Source: Limisphaerales bacterium
GTDB lineage: Bacteria > Verrucomicrobiota > Verrucomicrobiia > Limisphaerales > UBA11358
DNA: 17,957 bases
Direction of reading: 5' to 3'
Assembly: GCA_027451565.1 (NCBI GenBank)
Contig: DAIDJC010000012.1
Location: 1 to 17,957 of the forward strand
Under the pieces are notes generated by a model that did no database searches, was not told the origin of the DNA, and was given only the letters and a program-made list of their open reading frames with translations. A program made the position numbers and the translations under genes. Below are positions 6,804-15,307 of the stretch, one piece after another (positions within the stretch are counted from its first letter, which is position 1; the number at the start of each line of letters is the position of its first letter).

Positions 6804-8603
6804 ATGGTTTTGGAACGATTATCTAGTTGGGCTGGATGCTTCATCATTGCCGCCATGATGACGGTGTCGTCGTGCCTTGGAACGGTGACGAATGAGGTGG
6901 TAACCGCCGATGCGGTGGGTTTCAAATTGGGCCAGGCGACAATCAAGGCGGGGTCGGAGAGAATTTCGGTTCAATTGGATTCTGGAGACCGGGCCATGCC
7001 GTTTTGCCAATCAGCCTTGAAAATGGGGACGCAAGAGGCCCTGTTGGGGCCCGACCCGAAAAAGCCTTATTTTCTGGTGCGATTTGCCCTGCCTATTCCC
7101 CCTGAAAACATGAAGCAGGAGGTGGCGGCGTGGGCAGGGGTGGATCCGGCGGTCTTCACCCATAACCACTCGCCCGGGTTTGAGGTGTTGCCCAACGGGG
7201 ATGCCCTTGCCGTCTGGTTCAGCACCCCGCCAGGCCAGAGCGAAAGTGCCCCCACCACCACATTCATTCAGGCCCGACTTCGGTACGGAGCCGAGCAGTG
7301 GGACATGCCTGAACTGTTTTTGGATTTCAAGGGCAAGAATGACCAGTCGGGATTGTTGTGGAATGACCACGGCAAAATCTGGTTTTTTGGCGGGGGCAGG
7401 GACCTGTCGCCCTGGGTGCCATTCAAAATGGCTGTTTCCACCGATGAAGGGGAAACATGGACGCTGTCGCTGCCCCAGTTAGACGCGCCCGCGACTTTTT
7501 TTGAAGCGCAGCCCATCACCAGTGCCTTTCGTGGCCCGGATGGGACGCTTTACTTTGCCATGGATGGGGCTGGCGCCCACAGTTTTTTATGGAGCAGCCA
7601 TGACGAAGGCTTGCACTGGAGCCAGTCCGCCGGCAGGACCGGGGGAAGACATTCAGTGGTGGTGCCATTGGATGAGCGCGGGGATTTATTGTCCATAGGC
7701 GGCAAGAATGCCAGCGTGCGCGGCTACTCACCCGAAAATCTTTCCACCAATTTCGGAAAGACCTGGTCGGCCAGCCAGCCATCGCCATTCCCGCCTTTGG
7801 GAAGCGCCCAGCGCCCATCCATGATCCGCCTTGGTTCGGGAGCCTTGTTTTTTGTGAGTGACGCGTATCGTCACAAGCTCAGACTGGCCCCGCCGGCAGG
7901 CTGGACCCATGGCAATGGTTGTTTTGCGGCCCTATCCACCAACAACGGCATTTCCTGGCGGATCAAGGAGTTGCCTGTGCAGTTGCCCAACCATGAGTTC
8001 CTGCATTGGGGCACGCTGGGCTATGTCACGGCCCGGCAGGCGCCCAACGGGGTCATTCATGTCCTGACCACGGAAACGCAACCGTGCCTGGATTATGAAA
8101 TGAATGAAGCGTGGGTGATGTCCGACCAGTCCGGCGGGGAGCCGGAAAATTCGGGCGGACAGGTGAAGGCTTTCTCGGAAAAATATTCCCAAGGCGGATT
8201 ACGGTGCCAGTGGACCGCGCGGATTTGCCATGATGGAAGGTATCTGCTGGACGGGTTGGAGGAGGATTTTTTTCCGGACGGCAGCCGCGAGCACGAGGTG
8301 ACCTACGCAGCGGGTTATAAGACCGGTATGGAATCATTCTGGTCACCCGATGGCCGATTGCGGTGGCAATGGTTCCATGACCTGGCTCATCATCATTCCA
8401 TTTGGACCCAGTTCTGGCCGAATGGCGGGAAGCATTTTGAATCCGGTTGGGATACCAAGCCGCAGGCCCGGGATTTGGCGCGCACTTTCAGCGGCTGGGT
8501 GGCGGATGGTCCGGCCAGGGAATGGTCCAAGGACGGGAAGCTGGTCCGCACTGCGGTATTTCTTCGGGGTGAGTACCTGGGGCCGGGAAAGGGGGGAACA
8601 TGA
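6804..8603 (+). CDS. Sialidase-fold (BNR/Asp-box) putative lipoprotein with C-terminal MORN-like repeats
   Basis: 599 residues. Residues 1-23 form a hydrophobic signal ending in VSS-C24, a plausible lipobox, so the protein is probably membrane-anchored and exported. Four Asp-box motifs mark a six-bladed beta-propeller: STDEGETW (212-219), SSHDEGLHW (264-272), STNFGKTW (314-321) and STNNGISW (378-385). The canonical sialidase FRIP arginine is not found; the equivalent stretch reads HNHSPGFEVLPNG (120-132), as in many sialidase-like proteins that do not cleave sialic acid. From about residue 480 the chain changes to YwqK/MORN-like units with recurring PDG, PNG and KDG turns spaced about 20-25 residues. 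It is the first gene of an acid-sugar operon and overlaps the symporter by ATGA. Likely a glycan-cleaving or glycan-binding surface protein; target unknown. Confidence 0.82.
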   Translation: MVLERLSSWAGCFIIAAMMTVSSCLGTVTNEVVTADAVGFKLGQATIKAGSERISVQLDSGDRAMPFCQSALKMGTQEALLGPDPKKPYFLVRFALPIPPENMKQEVAAWAGVDPAVFTHNHSPGFEVLPNGDALAVWFSTPPGQSESAPTTTFIQARLRYGAEQWDMPELFLDFKGKNDQSGLLWNDHGKIWFFGGGRDLSPWVPFKMAVSTDEGETWTLSLPQLDAPATFFEAQPITSAFRGPDGTLYFAMDGAGAHSFLWSSHDEGLHWSQSAGRTGGRHSVVVPLDERGDLLSIGGKNASVRGYSPENLSTNFGKTWSASQPSPFPPLGSAQRPSMIRLGSGALFFVSDAYRHKLRLAPPAGWTHGNGCFAALSTNNGISWRIKELPVQLPNHEFLHWGTLGYVTARQAPNGVIHVLTTETQPCLDYEMNEAWVMSDQSGGEPENSGGQVKAFSEKYSQGGLRCQWTARICHDGRYLLDGLEEDFFPDGSREHEVTYAAGYKTGMESFWSPDGRLRWQWFHDLAHHHSIWTQFWPNGGKHFESGWDTKPQARDLARTFSGWVADGPAREWSKDGKLVRTAVFLRGEYLGPGKGGT

Positions 8604-10195
8604 AAACCCTGCGTTTTGTGGATATGGTGGTCATAGGCCTGTATTTCCTGGTGGTGGCGGGAATTGGCTGGCATTTCTCGCGCCAGCAGAACACCACGGA
8701 GGCCTACTATGTGGCGCGGCGCCGGGTGCCATTCTGGGCGATGGGTTTGTCCGTGTTTGCCACCATCATCAGCAGCATCACCTTCATTGCCTATCCCGGG
8801 GCGGCCTTCAACGGCGACTGGAATCTTCTGGTGCCGGGTTTCATGGCCGTGGTTGTGTTATGCCTGCTGGGCCGGACATTGGTGGATTTTTTCCGCAAGG
8901 CGGTGCGCATGAGCGCCTATGAATATTTCGAGCGGCGATTCGGTTATTCCGCGCGAGCCTATGGTGCGCTGGCATTTTGCATCGGGCATTTTTCAAAGAT
9001 GGGTTTTGTCTTGTTCACCATCACCACCGCCATCTGCGCCATGACGGGGTGGGGCGCCTCCATGGTGATCATTGTGGCGGGGTCGGTGACGGTCTTATAC
9101 ACCCTGTTTGGGGGATTGGAGGCGGTGATCTGGACGGAGGTATTGCAGGGATTTGTCAAACTGGCCGGGGTGATCGTTGCGCTGGGGGTGTTGATACACC
9201 TGATGCCGGGAGGGCTGCCCGCAGCGTGGAACCTGGCCTCCGCAGAGCACAAGTTCAGCCTTGGGGACTTTCATTTCAACCTTGCCGAAAAAGGAAACTT
9301 CTGGGTGATGATTCTTTATGGCGGGTTCTGGTATTTGCAGAAGTACGCGGCGGACCAGACCTTGGTGCAGCGTTATCTGGTGGCCCGGTCGGACAGGGAA
9401 GCGCTGAGGGGAGTCACCTTGGGCGCCTTGTTGTGTCTGCCTACCTGGGTGGCTTTCATGTTAACGGGAACCCTGTTGTGGGCCTTTTTCCATCTTTCAG
9501 GCCAAGTGTTTCCCCCTCAAATGATGGATGACCACGGCGGCATCATTGCAGACCGGGTGTTCCCTTATTTTTTGACAGTCTGGATTCCGCCCGGCCTGGC
9601 AGGCCTTTTCATTGCGGCTCTTTTGTCCGCGGCCATGTCCACCATGTCCTCGGACCTGAACTGTCTCTCCGCCGTGGGAGTGACGGATTTTTACATGCGG
9701 CTGAATCCTGGCGCCGGCGACCGGAAAAAGTTGTGGGTGGGCAAAATCATCGTGGGCGCGTGCGGCGTGGTGGCGGTGGGGGTGGGAGAGTTCATCGCCC
9801 GGGAAGGTGATCATGCCCTGGCCCTTTATTATGCCACCACGGCGATCGCCTCTGCCGGGTTGGCGGGGATGTTTCTGCTGGCTTTTTTCACGGAGCGGGC
9901 CAATCGCCAGGGCCTTTGGGTGGGGCTGGGATGCGCGCTGGTTTTTACGGCATGGGCTGTCCTCACAACCGGCCCGGGCCGGTTGCTGGACGTGGGATGG
10001 AATTACTCGGGTCCGGAGGTGATGATTGGCGTGGTGGCCCACCTGATTGTTCTCGTGGTGGGATATGCGGCGAGCTGGTTTTTTCCACAAGAAGCATCCG
10101 GGCCACGTTCCTGGACCTTTTGGCAATGGCGGAAACGTTCCAGTCGAGCGGGGGATGAAAACATGGCTGCGTTGGGAACTCAGGTTAATCTATGA
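8600..10195 (+). CDS. Sodium:solute symporter (SSS) family transporter
   Basis: 531 residues with about 13 hydrophobic segments spread through the chain, typical SSS length. Family marks are the start VDMVVIGLYFLVVAGIGW, the TEAYYVARRRVP segment, FATIISSITFIAYPG (about 53-67), and LFIAALLSAAMSTMSSDLN in the later half, where SSS proteins have sodium-site serines. The start ATG 8600 overlaps the preceding stop (ATGA) and has AAAGGGG (8588-8594) six bases upstream. SSS members include sialic-acid transporters such as SiaT as well as transporters for other sugars and sugar acids. Here it heads the four acid-sugar enzymes, so it probably brings the acidic sugar released outside the cytoplasm across the inner membrane. 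The substrate is inferred from neighbours only. Confidence 0.94.
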   Translation: MKTLRFVDMVVIGLYFLVVAGIGWHFSRQQNTTEAYYVARRRVPFWAMGLSVFATIISSITFIAYPGAAFNGDWNLLVPGFMAVVVLCLLGRTLVDFFRKAVRMSAYEYFERRFGYSARAYGALAFCIGHFSKMGFVLFTITTAICAMTGWGASMVIIVAGSVTVLYTLFGGLEAVIWTEVLQGFVKLAGVIVALGVLIHLMPGGLPAAWNLASAEHKFSLGDFHFNLAEKGNFWVMILYGGFWYLQKYAADQTLVQRYLVARSDREALRGVTLGALLCLPTWVAFMLTGTLLWAFFHLSGQVFPPQMMDDHGGIIADRVFPYFLTVWIPPGLAGLFIAALLSAAMSTMSSDLNCLSAVGVTDFYMRLNPGAGDRKKLWVGKIIVGACGVVAVGVGEFIAREGDHALALYYATTAIASAGLAGMFLLAFFTERANRQGLWVGLGCALVFTAWAVLTTGPGRLLDVGWNYSGPEVMIGVVAHLIVLVVGYAASWFFPQEASGPRSWTFWQWRKRSSRAGDENMAALGTQVNL

Positions 10196-11337
10196 ATCCG
10201 ATCACACTATTACAACCGCCGCGGATTGTTTTTGGCGACGGGTGCGCGGTGATGGCCGCTGGTTTCCTGGCTGGCCGCGGAGTGCGTCGCGCCTTGATGG
10301 TCAGCAGTTCACATGTCCTGCCGCACTTGGGGGAACTGCGGTCGGCTTTCGACAAGGCCGGGGTGGTGCTGGTGGATGTTTCCCCGGTTGATTTCGAGCC
10401 AACAATCGCCAGATTTGAGCAGGTGTTGGAATCAGTGCGGAAGGAAAAAGTTGAGGCGGTCCTGGGCGTGGGAGGCGGGAGTGTGATTGACATGGCCAAG
10501 CTGCTGGCGGGGCTTCTGGACGGGCGCCAATCCATTCGCGAGGTTGTGGGGATAGACCAATTGCAGGGCAGAAACCTGCTGCTGGTCTGCCTGCCCACCA
10601 CGTCAGGAACAGGGGCGGAGGTTTCACCCAATGCAATATTGCTGGATGAAACGGACTCCTTGAAAAAGGGAGTGGTGAGCGCACATCTGGTGCCGGATGC
10701 GGCGTATGTGGACCCGGTCATGACGTGGACAGCGCCGCCGGAAGTGACGGCCTCCACGGGGATGGATGCACTGACCCATTGCATAGAGGCCTACGCCAAC
10801 AAGTTTTCGCACCCGGTGGTGGACGAGCAGGCGCTGCGCGGCATCCGCTTGATCAGCGGGAATTTATTGAGGGCGGTCCGGAATGGGCGTGATGCAGAAG
10901 CCCGTTCGGCCCTGGCCTTGGGCAGTCTGTATGGCGGCCTATGTCTTGGACCGGTCAACACGGCTGCGGTCCACGCCCTGGCTTATCCACTGGGCGGACG
11001 GTACCACGTGGCGCACGGCGTTTCCAACGCCCTGCTTCTGCCCCATGTGCTGCAATTCAACTTCCCCGCGGCTGCGGACCGCTATGCGGATGTGGCAGAG
11101 GCCCTGGGTGTGCATCGCAATGGATCAAGCCTGTCCACTGCGGAGCTTGGGGTGGGGTGTTTGAAACGACTGGTGCAGGATTGCGGCGTTCCGCAAAGGC
11201 TCTCCCAATTGGGCATTCCAAGGCAGGCATTGCCGGAAATGGCCAGGGCCGCCATGCAAGTGGTGAGATTGCTGAAGAATAATCCGCGGCCACTTTCCGA
11301 GCAGGATGCGCTTCACATTTACGAGGCGGCCTACTGA
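10192..11337 (+). CDS. Iron-type (group III) alcohol dehydrogenase; candidate C4 semialdehyde reductase
   Basis: 381 residues, normal for the family. The NAD(P)-binding motif GGGSVID is at 94-100, and PTTSGTGAEVS at 135-145. Metal ligands line up with FucO-type enzymes: D192 and H196 (MDALTHCIEAY), H261 (VHALAYPLGG) and H275 (HGVSNA). All are intact, so it should be active. The start overlaps the symporter stop by ATGA, and it ends 9 bases before the aldolase start. Members interconvert alcohols and aldehydes, often reducing short hydroxyaldehydes made by aldolases. Next to a pyruvate aldolase and the D-threonate enzymes, its likely job is to reduce the aldehyde product to a four-carbon aldonate, re-oxidising the NADH made by PdxA2. 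Substrate inferred. Confidence 0.93.
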   Translation: MNPITLLQPPRIVFGDGCAVMAAGFLAGRGVRRALMVSSSHVLPHLGELRSAFDKAGVVLVDVSPVDFEPTIARFEQVLESVRKEKVEAVLGVGGGSVIDMAKLLAGLLDGRQSIREVVGIDQLQGRNLLLVCLPTTSGTGAEVSPNAILLDETDSLKKGVVSAHLVPDAAYVDPVMTWTAPPEVTASTGMDALTHCIEAYANKFSHPVVDEQALRGIRLISGNLLRAVRNGRDAEARSALALGSLYGGLCLGPVNTAAVHALAYPLGGRYHVAHGVSNALLLPHVLQFNFPAAADRYADVAEALGVHRNGSSLSTAELGVGCLKRLVQDCGVPQRLSQLGIPRQALPEMARAAMQVVRLLKNNPRPLSEQDALHIYEAAY

Positions 11338-11346
11338 ATTTTGAAA

Positions 11347-12261
11347 ATGATGAGCGAAACAATAAAAAAACACCGTGGCGTGGTGGTGCCCATGGTCACT
11401 CCGGTCACGCCGGAAGGCCAGTTGGACGTACCCGCCGTGGGCAGGGTGGTGGACTTTTTGCTGGCGAGCAGGGTGGACGGAATTTTTGTGCTGGGAACAA
11501 CCGGGGAAGGTTCGGGCATTCCCTGGGCGCAGAGGCGCCAACTGGTGGACCTGGTTGCAGCACAGGCAAGGGGGCGCACCGTGGTTTACGCCGGGATAGG
11601 TGACGCACACCCGCGCGAATGCGAAGTGGGCAATGAATTTCTGGCCGCAGGAGTGGATGCCCTGGTCTGCCGGCCCCCGGTCAGCATGCCCTTGGAGAAT
11701 TTGGAAGGCTGGTACCGCCGTATCTTGGACGGCTTGAATGGCCCCTTGCTCATGTACAACATGCCCGCCACTTCCAAGGTGTCCATTCCCCTGGATGTGG
11801 TCGGCGGGTTGCTGGGCCACCCTAAACTCGCTGGCATCAAGGATTCAGAAAATAATCCCCGGCGAATCGAGGAGCTTCTCAAGAGGTTCGGCGGGCGCCC
11901 GGGCTTTTCGGTGTTTATCGGAGTGGGCGCCCTTATGGAAATGGGATGCAAACTTGGGGCGGATGGGATTGTGCCCAGCGTGGGAAACCTGGTGCCGGAT
12001 ACATGCATTCAATTTGACCATGCAGTTCGTGAAACCCGCTGGGAAGAGGTTTCCGCCTGTTTCTCAAAAATGAATGCCGTGGCGGCGTTGTATCAAAAGG
12101 GGCGCAACCTGAACGAATCCCTGGCGGCCTTGAAAGCGGCCATGTTCCATCGCGGATTGTGTTCGCCCCATGTCATGCCGCCGCTGGTCAGGGTCCGGGA
12201 GGCGGAGATGGAACAAATCCGGCAACAAATGGGCGCCCTGCAACTGCTCAATGGACGATGA
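11347..12261 (+). CDS. NanA/DapA-family class I pyruvate aldolase (2-keto-3-deoxy-acid aldolase candidate)
   Basis: About 304 residues, TIM-barrel DHDPS/N-acetylneuraminate lyase superfamily. GTTGE sits at 50-54. The catalytic Tyr is Y137 (MYNMP) and the Schiff-base Lys is K165 (AGIKDSE), the same spacing as in NanA. The stretch after the Tyr is YNMPATSKVS. It lacks the Arg that DapA uses in YNVPSRT, so lysine biosynthesis is unlikely and an aldolase that cleaves a 2-keto-3-deoxy acid to pyruvate is more likely. Start: ATG 11347 or 11350; an in-frame TTG at 11341 also exists and no site stands out. It overlaps the PdxA2 start by ATGA. It is not part of a sialic-acid set, because NanE, NanK and NagA/B are absent. 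Confidence 0.92.
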   Translation: MMSETIKKHRGVVVPMVTPVTPEGQLDVPAVGRVVDFLLASRVDGIFVLGTTGEGSGIPWAQRRQLVDLVAAQARGRTVVYAGIGDAHPRECEVGNEFLAAGVDALVCRPPVSMPLENLEGWYRRILDGLNGPLLMYNMPATSKVSIPLDVVGGLLGHPKLAGIKDSENNPRRIEELLKRFGGRPGFSVFIGVGALMEMGCKLGADGIVPSVGNLVPDTCIQFDHAVRETRWEEVSACFSKMNAVAALYQKGRNLNESLAALKAAMFHRGLCSPHVMPPLVRVREAEMEQIRQQMGALQLLNGR

Positions 12262-13280
12262 AAAGGAATAAACCAGTCTTGGGGCTTACGATGGGGGATC
12301 CCGCCGGGATAGGGCCTGAAATATGCCTTGCAGCCCTTGGCTCGGAGGTGGTGACACGGGTGTGCATCCCGGTGTTGTTTGGGGATGCCGGGATTTTGAG
12401 GCGCGTGGCGGGACATGGATTCGAAACTTGGGAGGATGCGGTGATCACGCTCCCGGAATTCGAGGCCATGGGAACGGTGAAAAAGCCCTGCGTGGTGGAT
12501 TGCGGGGCGGTGGATGCCCGCAAGGTGCGCCCGGGCCGGATTGCCGCCGCATGCGGTCGCGCCAGTTACGCGTATATTGAGAGCGCCGTGCGGCAGGCCA
12601 TGGCCGGGCGCATCCAGGGGGTGGTCACAGCCCCGATTCACAAGGAATCACTGAATCTTTCCGGGGTTAAACATCCCGGCCACACAGAAATATTCACGGC
12701 CCTGACCGGTGCTCGACGGAGCTGCATGATGCTTTATTCCGATGTGCTCACGGTGACCATGGTGACCACCCACGTGGGCTATGTGGATGTGCCCGGGAAA
12801 TTGACCGTGGAACGGATTCTGGCCGTGATTGAATTAACCGCCCAGGCGATGCGCGCCATGCTGGGGCGGGAGCCGAGGCTGGGTGTTTGTGGCTTGAACC
12901 CGCACGCGGGCGAGCATGGGCTGTTTGGGAGGCGTGAAGAGGAAAGGTTGGTGGCGCCCGCGGTGCGGAGGGCGCGACACCGCAAAATCAAGGTGGAGGG
13001 GCCGCTGGTTCCAGATGCCGTTTTCACCACCCACCAGCGCAAACGGTATGACGCGGTGGTGACGCTGTATCATGACCAGGGGCATATTCCCTTTAAATTG
13101 CTGGCCTTTGACACAGGCGTGAACCTGACCCTTGGGTTGCCCATCGTCCGCACTTCGGTGGATCATGGCACGGCCTTTGATATTGCCTGGAAGGGAAAGG
13201 CTGACCCGCGAAGCATGTTTTCAGCGGTCAAGGTGGCGGCCCTTCTGGGCTCGCGGCAAAAAACCAAGGAGTTGTTATGA
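12258..13280 (+). CDS. pdxA2: PdxA2-type 4-phospho-D-threonate dehydrogenase
   Basis: 340 residues of the PdxA family. TMGDPAGIGPE is at 11-21 and TAPIHKESL at 124-132. The three metal-binding histidines are H172 (THVGY), H216 (NPHAGE) and H272 (YHDQGH), followed by DHGTAFD (302-308). Classical PdxA works in vitamin B6 synthesis. Paralogues paired with DUF1537 kinases (PdxA2) oxidise 4-phospho-D-threonate or -erythronate at C3, and decarboxylation gives DHAP + CO2. Here the DUF1537 kinase gene follows with an ATGA overlap (13277-13280), so the catabolic role is strongly favoured over B6 synthesis. The start ATG 12258 matches the conserved N terminus and overlaps the aldolase stop; an upstream start would add an unconserved extension inside the aldolase gene. 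Confidence 0.92.
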   Translation: MKRNKPVLGLTMGDPAGIGPEICLAALGSEVVTRVCIPVLFGDAGILRRVAGHGFETWEDAVITLPEFEAMGTVKKPCVVDCGAVDARKVRPGRIAAACGRASYAYIESAVRQAMAGRIQGVVTAPIHKESLNLSGVKHPGHTEIFTALTGARRSCMMLYSDVLTVTMVTTHVGYVDVPGKLTVERILAVIELTAQAMRAMLGREPRLGVCGLNPHAGEHGLFGRREEERLVAPAVRRARHRKIKVEGPLVPDAVFTTHQRKRYDAVVTLYHDQGHIPFKLLAFDTGVNLTLGLPIVRTSVDHGTAFDIAWKGKADPRSMFSAVKVAALLGSRQKTKELL

Positions 13281-14455
13281 TTGGAGTGATAGCAGATGAT
13301 CTGACTGGAGCCGCCGAGCTGGGCGCCGTGGGATTGCGGCACGGCCTGCGCGCGGAAATTCTGCGTGAAGGCAAGCCCGATGGAAAGGCCGACCTGGTTT
13401 GCGTGGATACGGATTCCAGATCATGCCCGCCGGCGGAAGCCGCGCTGAGGGCGGAACGGGCCGCCCGGGCGTTGCACGCGGCAGGCGCGCGGTGGATTTA
13501 TAAAAAAGTGGATTCCATCCTGCGTGGCAATGTCACCGCCGAGGTGGAAGGAGTGATGCACGCATTGTCCTGTGACCGCGCCGTGATATTGCCTGCCAAT
13601 CCCTCCCTGGGGCGCATCATTCGGAATGGCGAATATTATGTCCATGGCAAGCCCCTTCACCGCACCGAGTTTGCCAGGGATCCCGAGCATCCCCGTCTCA
13701 GTTCACAAGTCATGCGGCTGATGGGAAAGCCCGAGCGCAACTTGTTGCGGCTGGGCGGGCCTGAAATGGAAACGCCCCACAACACACTGCTGATCGCGCA
13801 GGCGGACTCGCCGGAGCAGGTTCAGCGTTGGGCTGATATGGCCGCTCCCGACTTGTTGTCCGTGGGCGGGTCTGAGTTCTTTGCCGCGCTGCTGGTGCGG
13901 GAAAACGGCGCGCCATTGGAAACCCCTCCCGCGGAGGTGGATTTTGATTCCGGGCAGCAATTGTTTGTGTGCGGAACGGCCAGCCGCTCCGCAAAACGGC
14001 TGATGGCCTCCGCCCGCGCCGCGCAGGTGCCGGTATTCAGCCTGCCCTTGGAACTCATGTGGGGAACCCAATTCTCCGATGGTGCGCGGGATGTCATTTC
14101 CCGCCGCGTGGTCCAATCCCTGGAATCCCACCGCCGGGTGGTTTTGAGCGTGGGATTGCCCCAAGTCCAGGATTTCAAGGTCTCACGCAGGCTCTCAGAA
14201 TACCTGGTGCAAATCACGGAGCGAGTGTTGCGCAAGGTGCCGGTTCAAAATATTTTTGCCGAGGGTGGCGCCACATCGGCGGAACTGGTGCGCCGGATGA
14301 AATGGAAAAGAATCGAGGTCAGACGGGAATGGGCTCCGGGAGTGGCCACCCTTGCGGTTTCAGGCGGTGTGTCGCAATTTCTGACCATCAAGCCGGGATC
14401 CTATTCCTGGCCGGAAGAGTGGACAACACCCGTCCCTTTGCTTATTAAAGGATGA
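13277..14455 (+). CDS. DUF1537 four-carbon acid-sugar kinase (D-threonate/D-erythronate kinase type)
   Basis: 392 residues in two domains. The N-terminal substrate domain begins IGVIADDLTGAAELG (2-16). It has VDTDSRSCPP and YKKVDSILRGNVTAEV (about 74-89) and a NPSLGR-IRNGEYYV region. The C-terminal nucleotide domain has VCGTASRSAK, NIFAEGGATSAELV and a final KPGSYSWPEE in place of the more common KPGGFG-type ending. Such kinases (DtnK, OtnK, LtnK, DenK) phosphorylate the 4-OH of C4 aldonates or 2-keto-C4 acids. Immediate coupling to PdxA2 points to the D-threonate (DtnK) or D-erythronate version. AAGGAG (13266-13271) stands five bases before the ATG, and the start overlaps the PdxA2 stop. It lies 3 bases before the AraC gene. 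Confidence 0.92.
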   Translation: MIGVIADDLTGAAELGAVGLRHGLRAEILREGKPDGKADLVCVDTDSRSCPPAEAALRAERAARALHAAGARWIYKKVDSILRGNVTAEVEGVMHALSCDRAVILPANPSLGRIIRNGEYYVHGKPLHRTEFARDPEHPRLSSQVMRLMGKPERNLLRLGGPEMETPHNTLLIAQADSPEQVQRWADMAAPDLLSVGGSEFFAALLVRENGAPLETPPAEVDFDSGQQLFVCGTASRSAKRLMASARAAQVPVFSLPLELMWGTQFSDGARDVISRRVVQSLESHRRVVLSVGLPQVQDFKVSRRLSEYLVQITERVLRKVPVQNIFAEGGATSAELVRRMKWKRIEVRREWAPGVATLAVSGGVSQFLTIKPGSYSWPEEWTTPVPLLIKG

Positions 14456-14458
14456 ATC

Positions 14459-15307
14459 ATGTCTGATAAACTAACCAGCGGCAAAGGGTTGATCAGTGTG
14501 TCTCCATCGCTGGTGGCACGCCGCCTGTTGTGGCATTTATATTCCCTGGGTGTGCGCCGGATGGAACAGCCGGACCATCACGAACGATTTGAAAAGCCGG
14601 GGGCCCATCTTTTCTGGGTGCAATCCGGGGCGGGCGAACTGGAGTACCGCTCCCGCCGCTTTCGTTTGCGTCGCGGGCGGGAGGTCTGGTTGTTGGACAT
14701 GAATTCGCCGCGCACCTACATCCCGGCACCCGGGCGTCATTTATCCATTGTAGGCTTTCGTTTCGGGGGGCCAGGCCTTGAATTCTGGCATGAAGAAATC
14801 CGCGATTTTGAAAATGCCGAGTTTGCCCTGGACGACCTGCGTTTTGCCGTCAAAACCCAGAATGAGCTTTTGCGCCTGGTTCGGCGCCAGCCCGCAGGCT
14901 GGGAATGGCAGGTTCACCTCACCATCACTCATTTGCTGGGCAAACTTCTGATGTCCCGCGATCTTCTGACTTCTCCCCATGCGGAATTGCCGCAGCCGGT
15001 GTTGCGGGTTTTGAACGCCATTTCCACCAACCCGGCCAGGGATTGGAAGGCGAGCGAACTGGCCAGCATTGCGAAAATCAGTTACTCCGGCCTGCGGGCC
15101 ATGTTCCGGACCTCGGGCCAGGGCACCATTCACCAAATGATCCAGCGCGCCCGCCTGGATCAGGCCCGGTTGCTGCTGGCGGATAAGCGGCTCTCAGTCA
15201 AGGATGTCTCCGGCCAGTTGAACTTCTCCAGCGAATTTTACTTCAGCCACTTTTTCAGGCACCACACGGGGATGACCCCCACAGAGTTTCGCCAGCATCT
15301 CAAGTGA
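14459..15307 (+). CDS. AraC-family transcriptional regulator
   Basis: 282 residues. The N-terminal half (about 20-165) is a small beta-rich sensing region with basic and aromatic residues (LEYRSRRFRLRRG at 61-73). The C-terminal two-helix-turn-helix AraC domain spans about 183-281, with ELASIAKISYSGLRAMFR and the conserved end FSSEFYFSHFFRHHTGMTP (256-274). The start ATG 14459 has AAAGGA (14447-14452) six bases upstream and follows the kinase stop by 3 bases, so the regulator is made from the operon it likely controls. It probably senses the sugar or an intermediate and activates from the direct repeat in the divergent control region (6726-6745), possibly controlling both operons. Operator assignment is inference. 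Confidence 0.93.
   Translation: MSDKLTSGKGLISVSPSLVARRLLWHLYSLGVRRMEQPDHHERFEKPGAHLFWVQSGAGELEYRSRRFRLRRGREVWLLDMNSPRTYIPAPGRHLSIVGFRFGGPGLEFWHEEIRDFENAEFALDDLRFAVKTQNELLRLVRRQPAGWEWQVHLTITHLLGKLLMSRDLLTSPHAELPQPVLRVLNAISTNPARDWKASELASIAKISYSGLRAMFRTSGQGTIHQMIQRARLDQARLLLADKRLSVKDVSGQLNFSSEFYFSHFFRHHTGMTPTEFRQHLK

Noticed and set aside
10192..12261. Sialic-acid (nan) catabolism, suggested by a sialidase fold, an SSS transporter and a NanA-like aldolase
   Set aside because: No NanE, NanK, NagA or NagB; instead PdxA2 and a DUF1537 kinase follow, which act on C4 acids. The propeller lacks the FRIP arginine.
12258..13280. PdxA as a vitamin B6 biosynthesis enzyme
   Set aside because: It is translationally coupled to a DUF1537 kinase and a pyruvate aldolase, with no other pyridoxine genes nearby.
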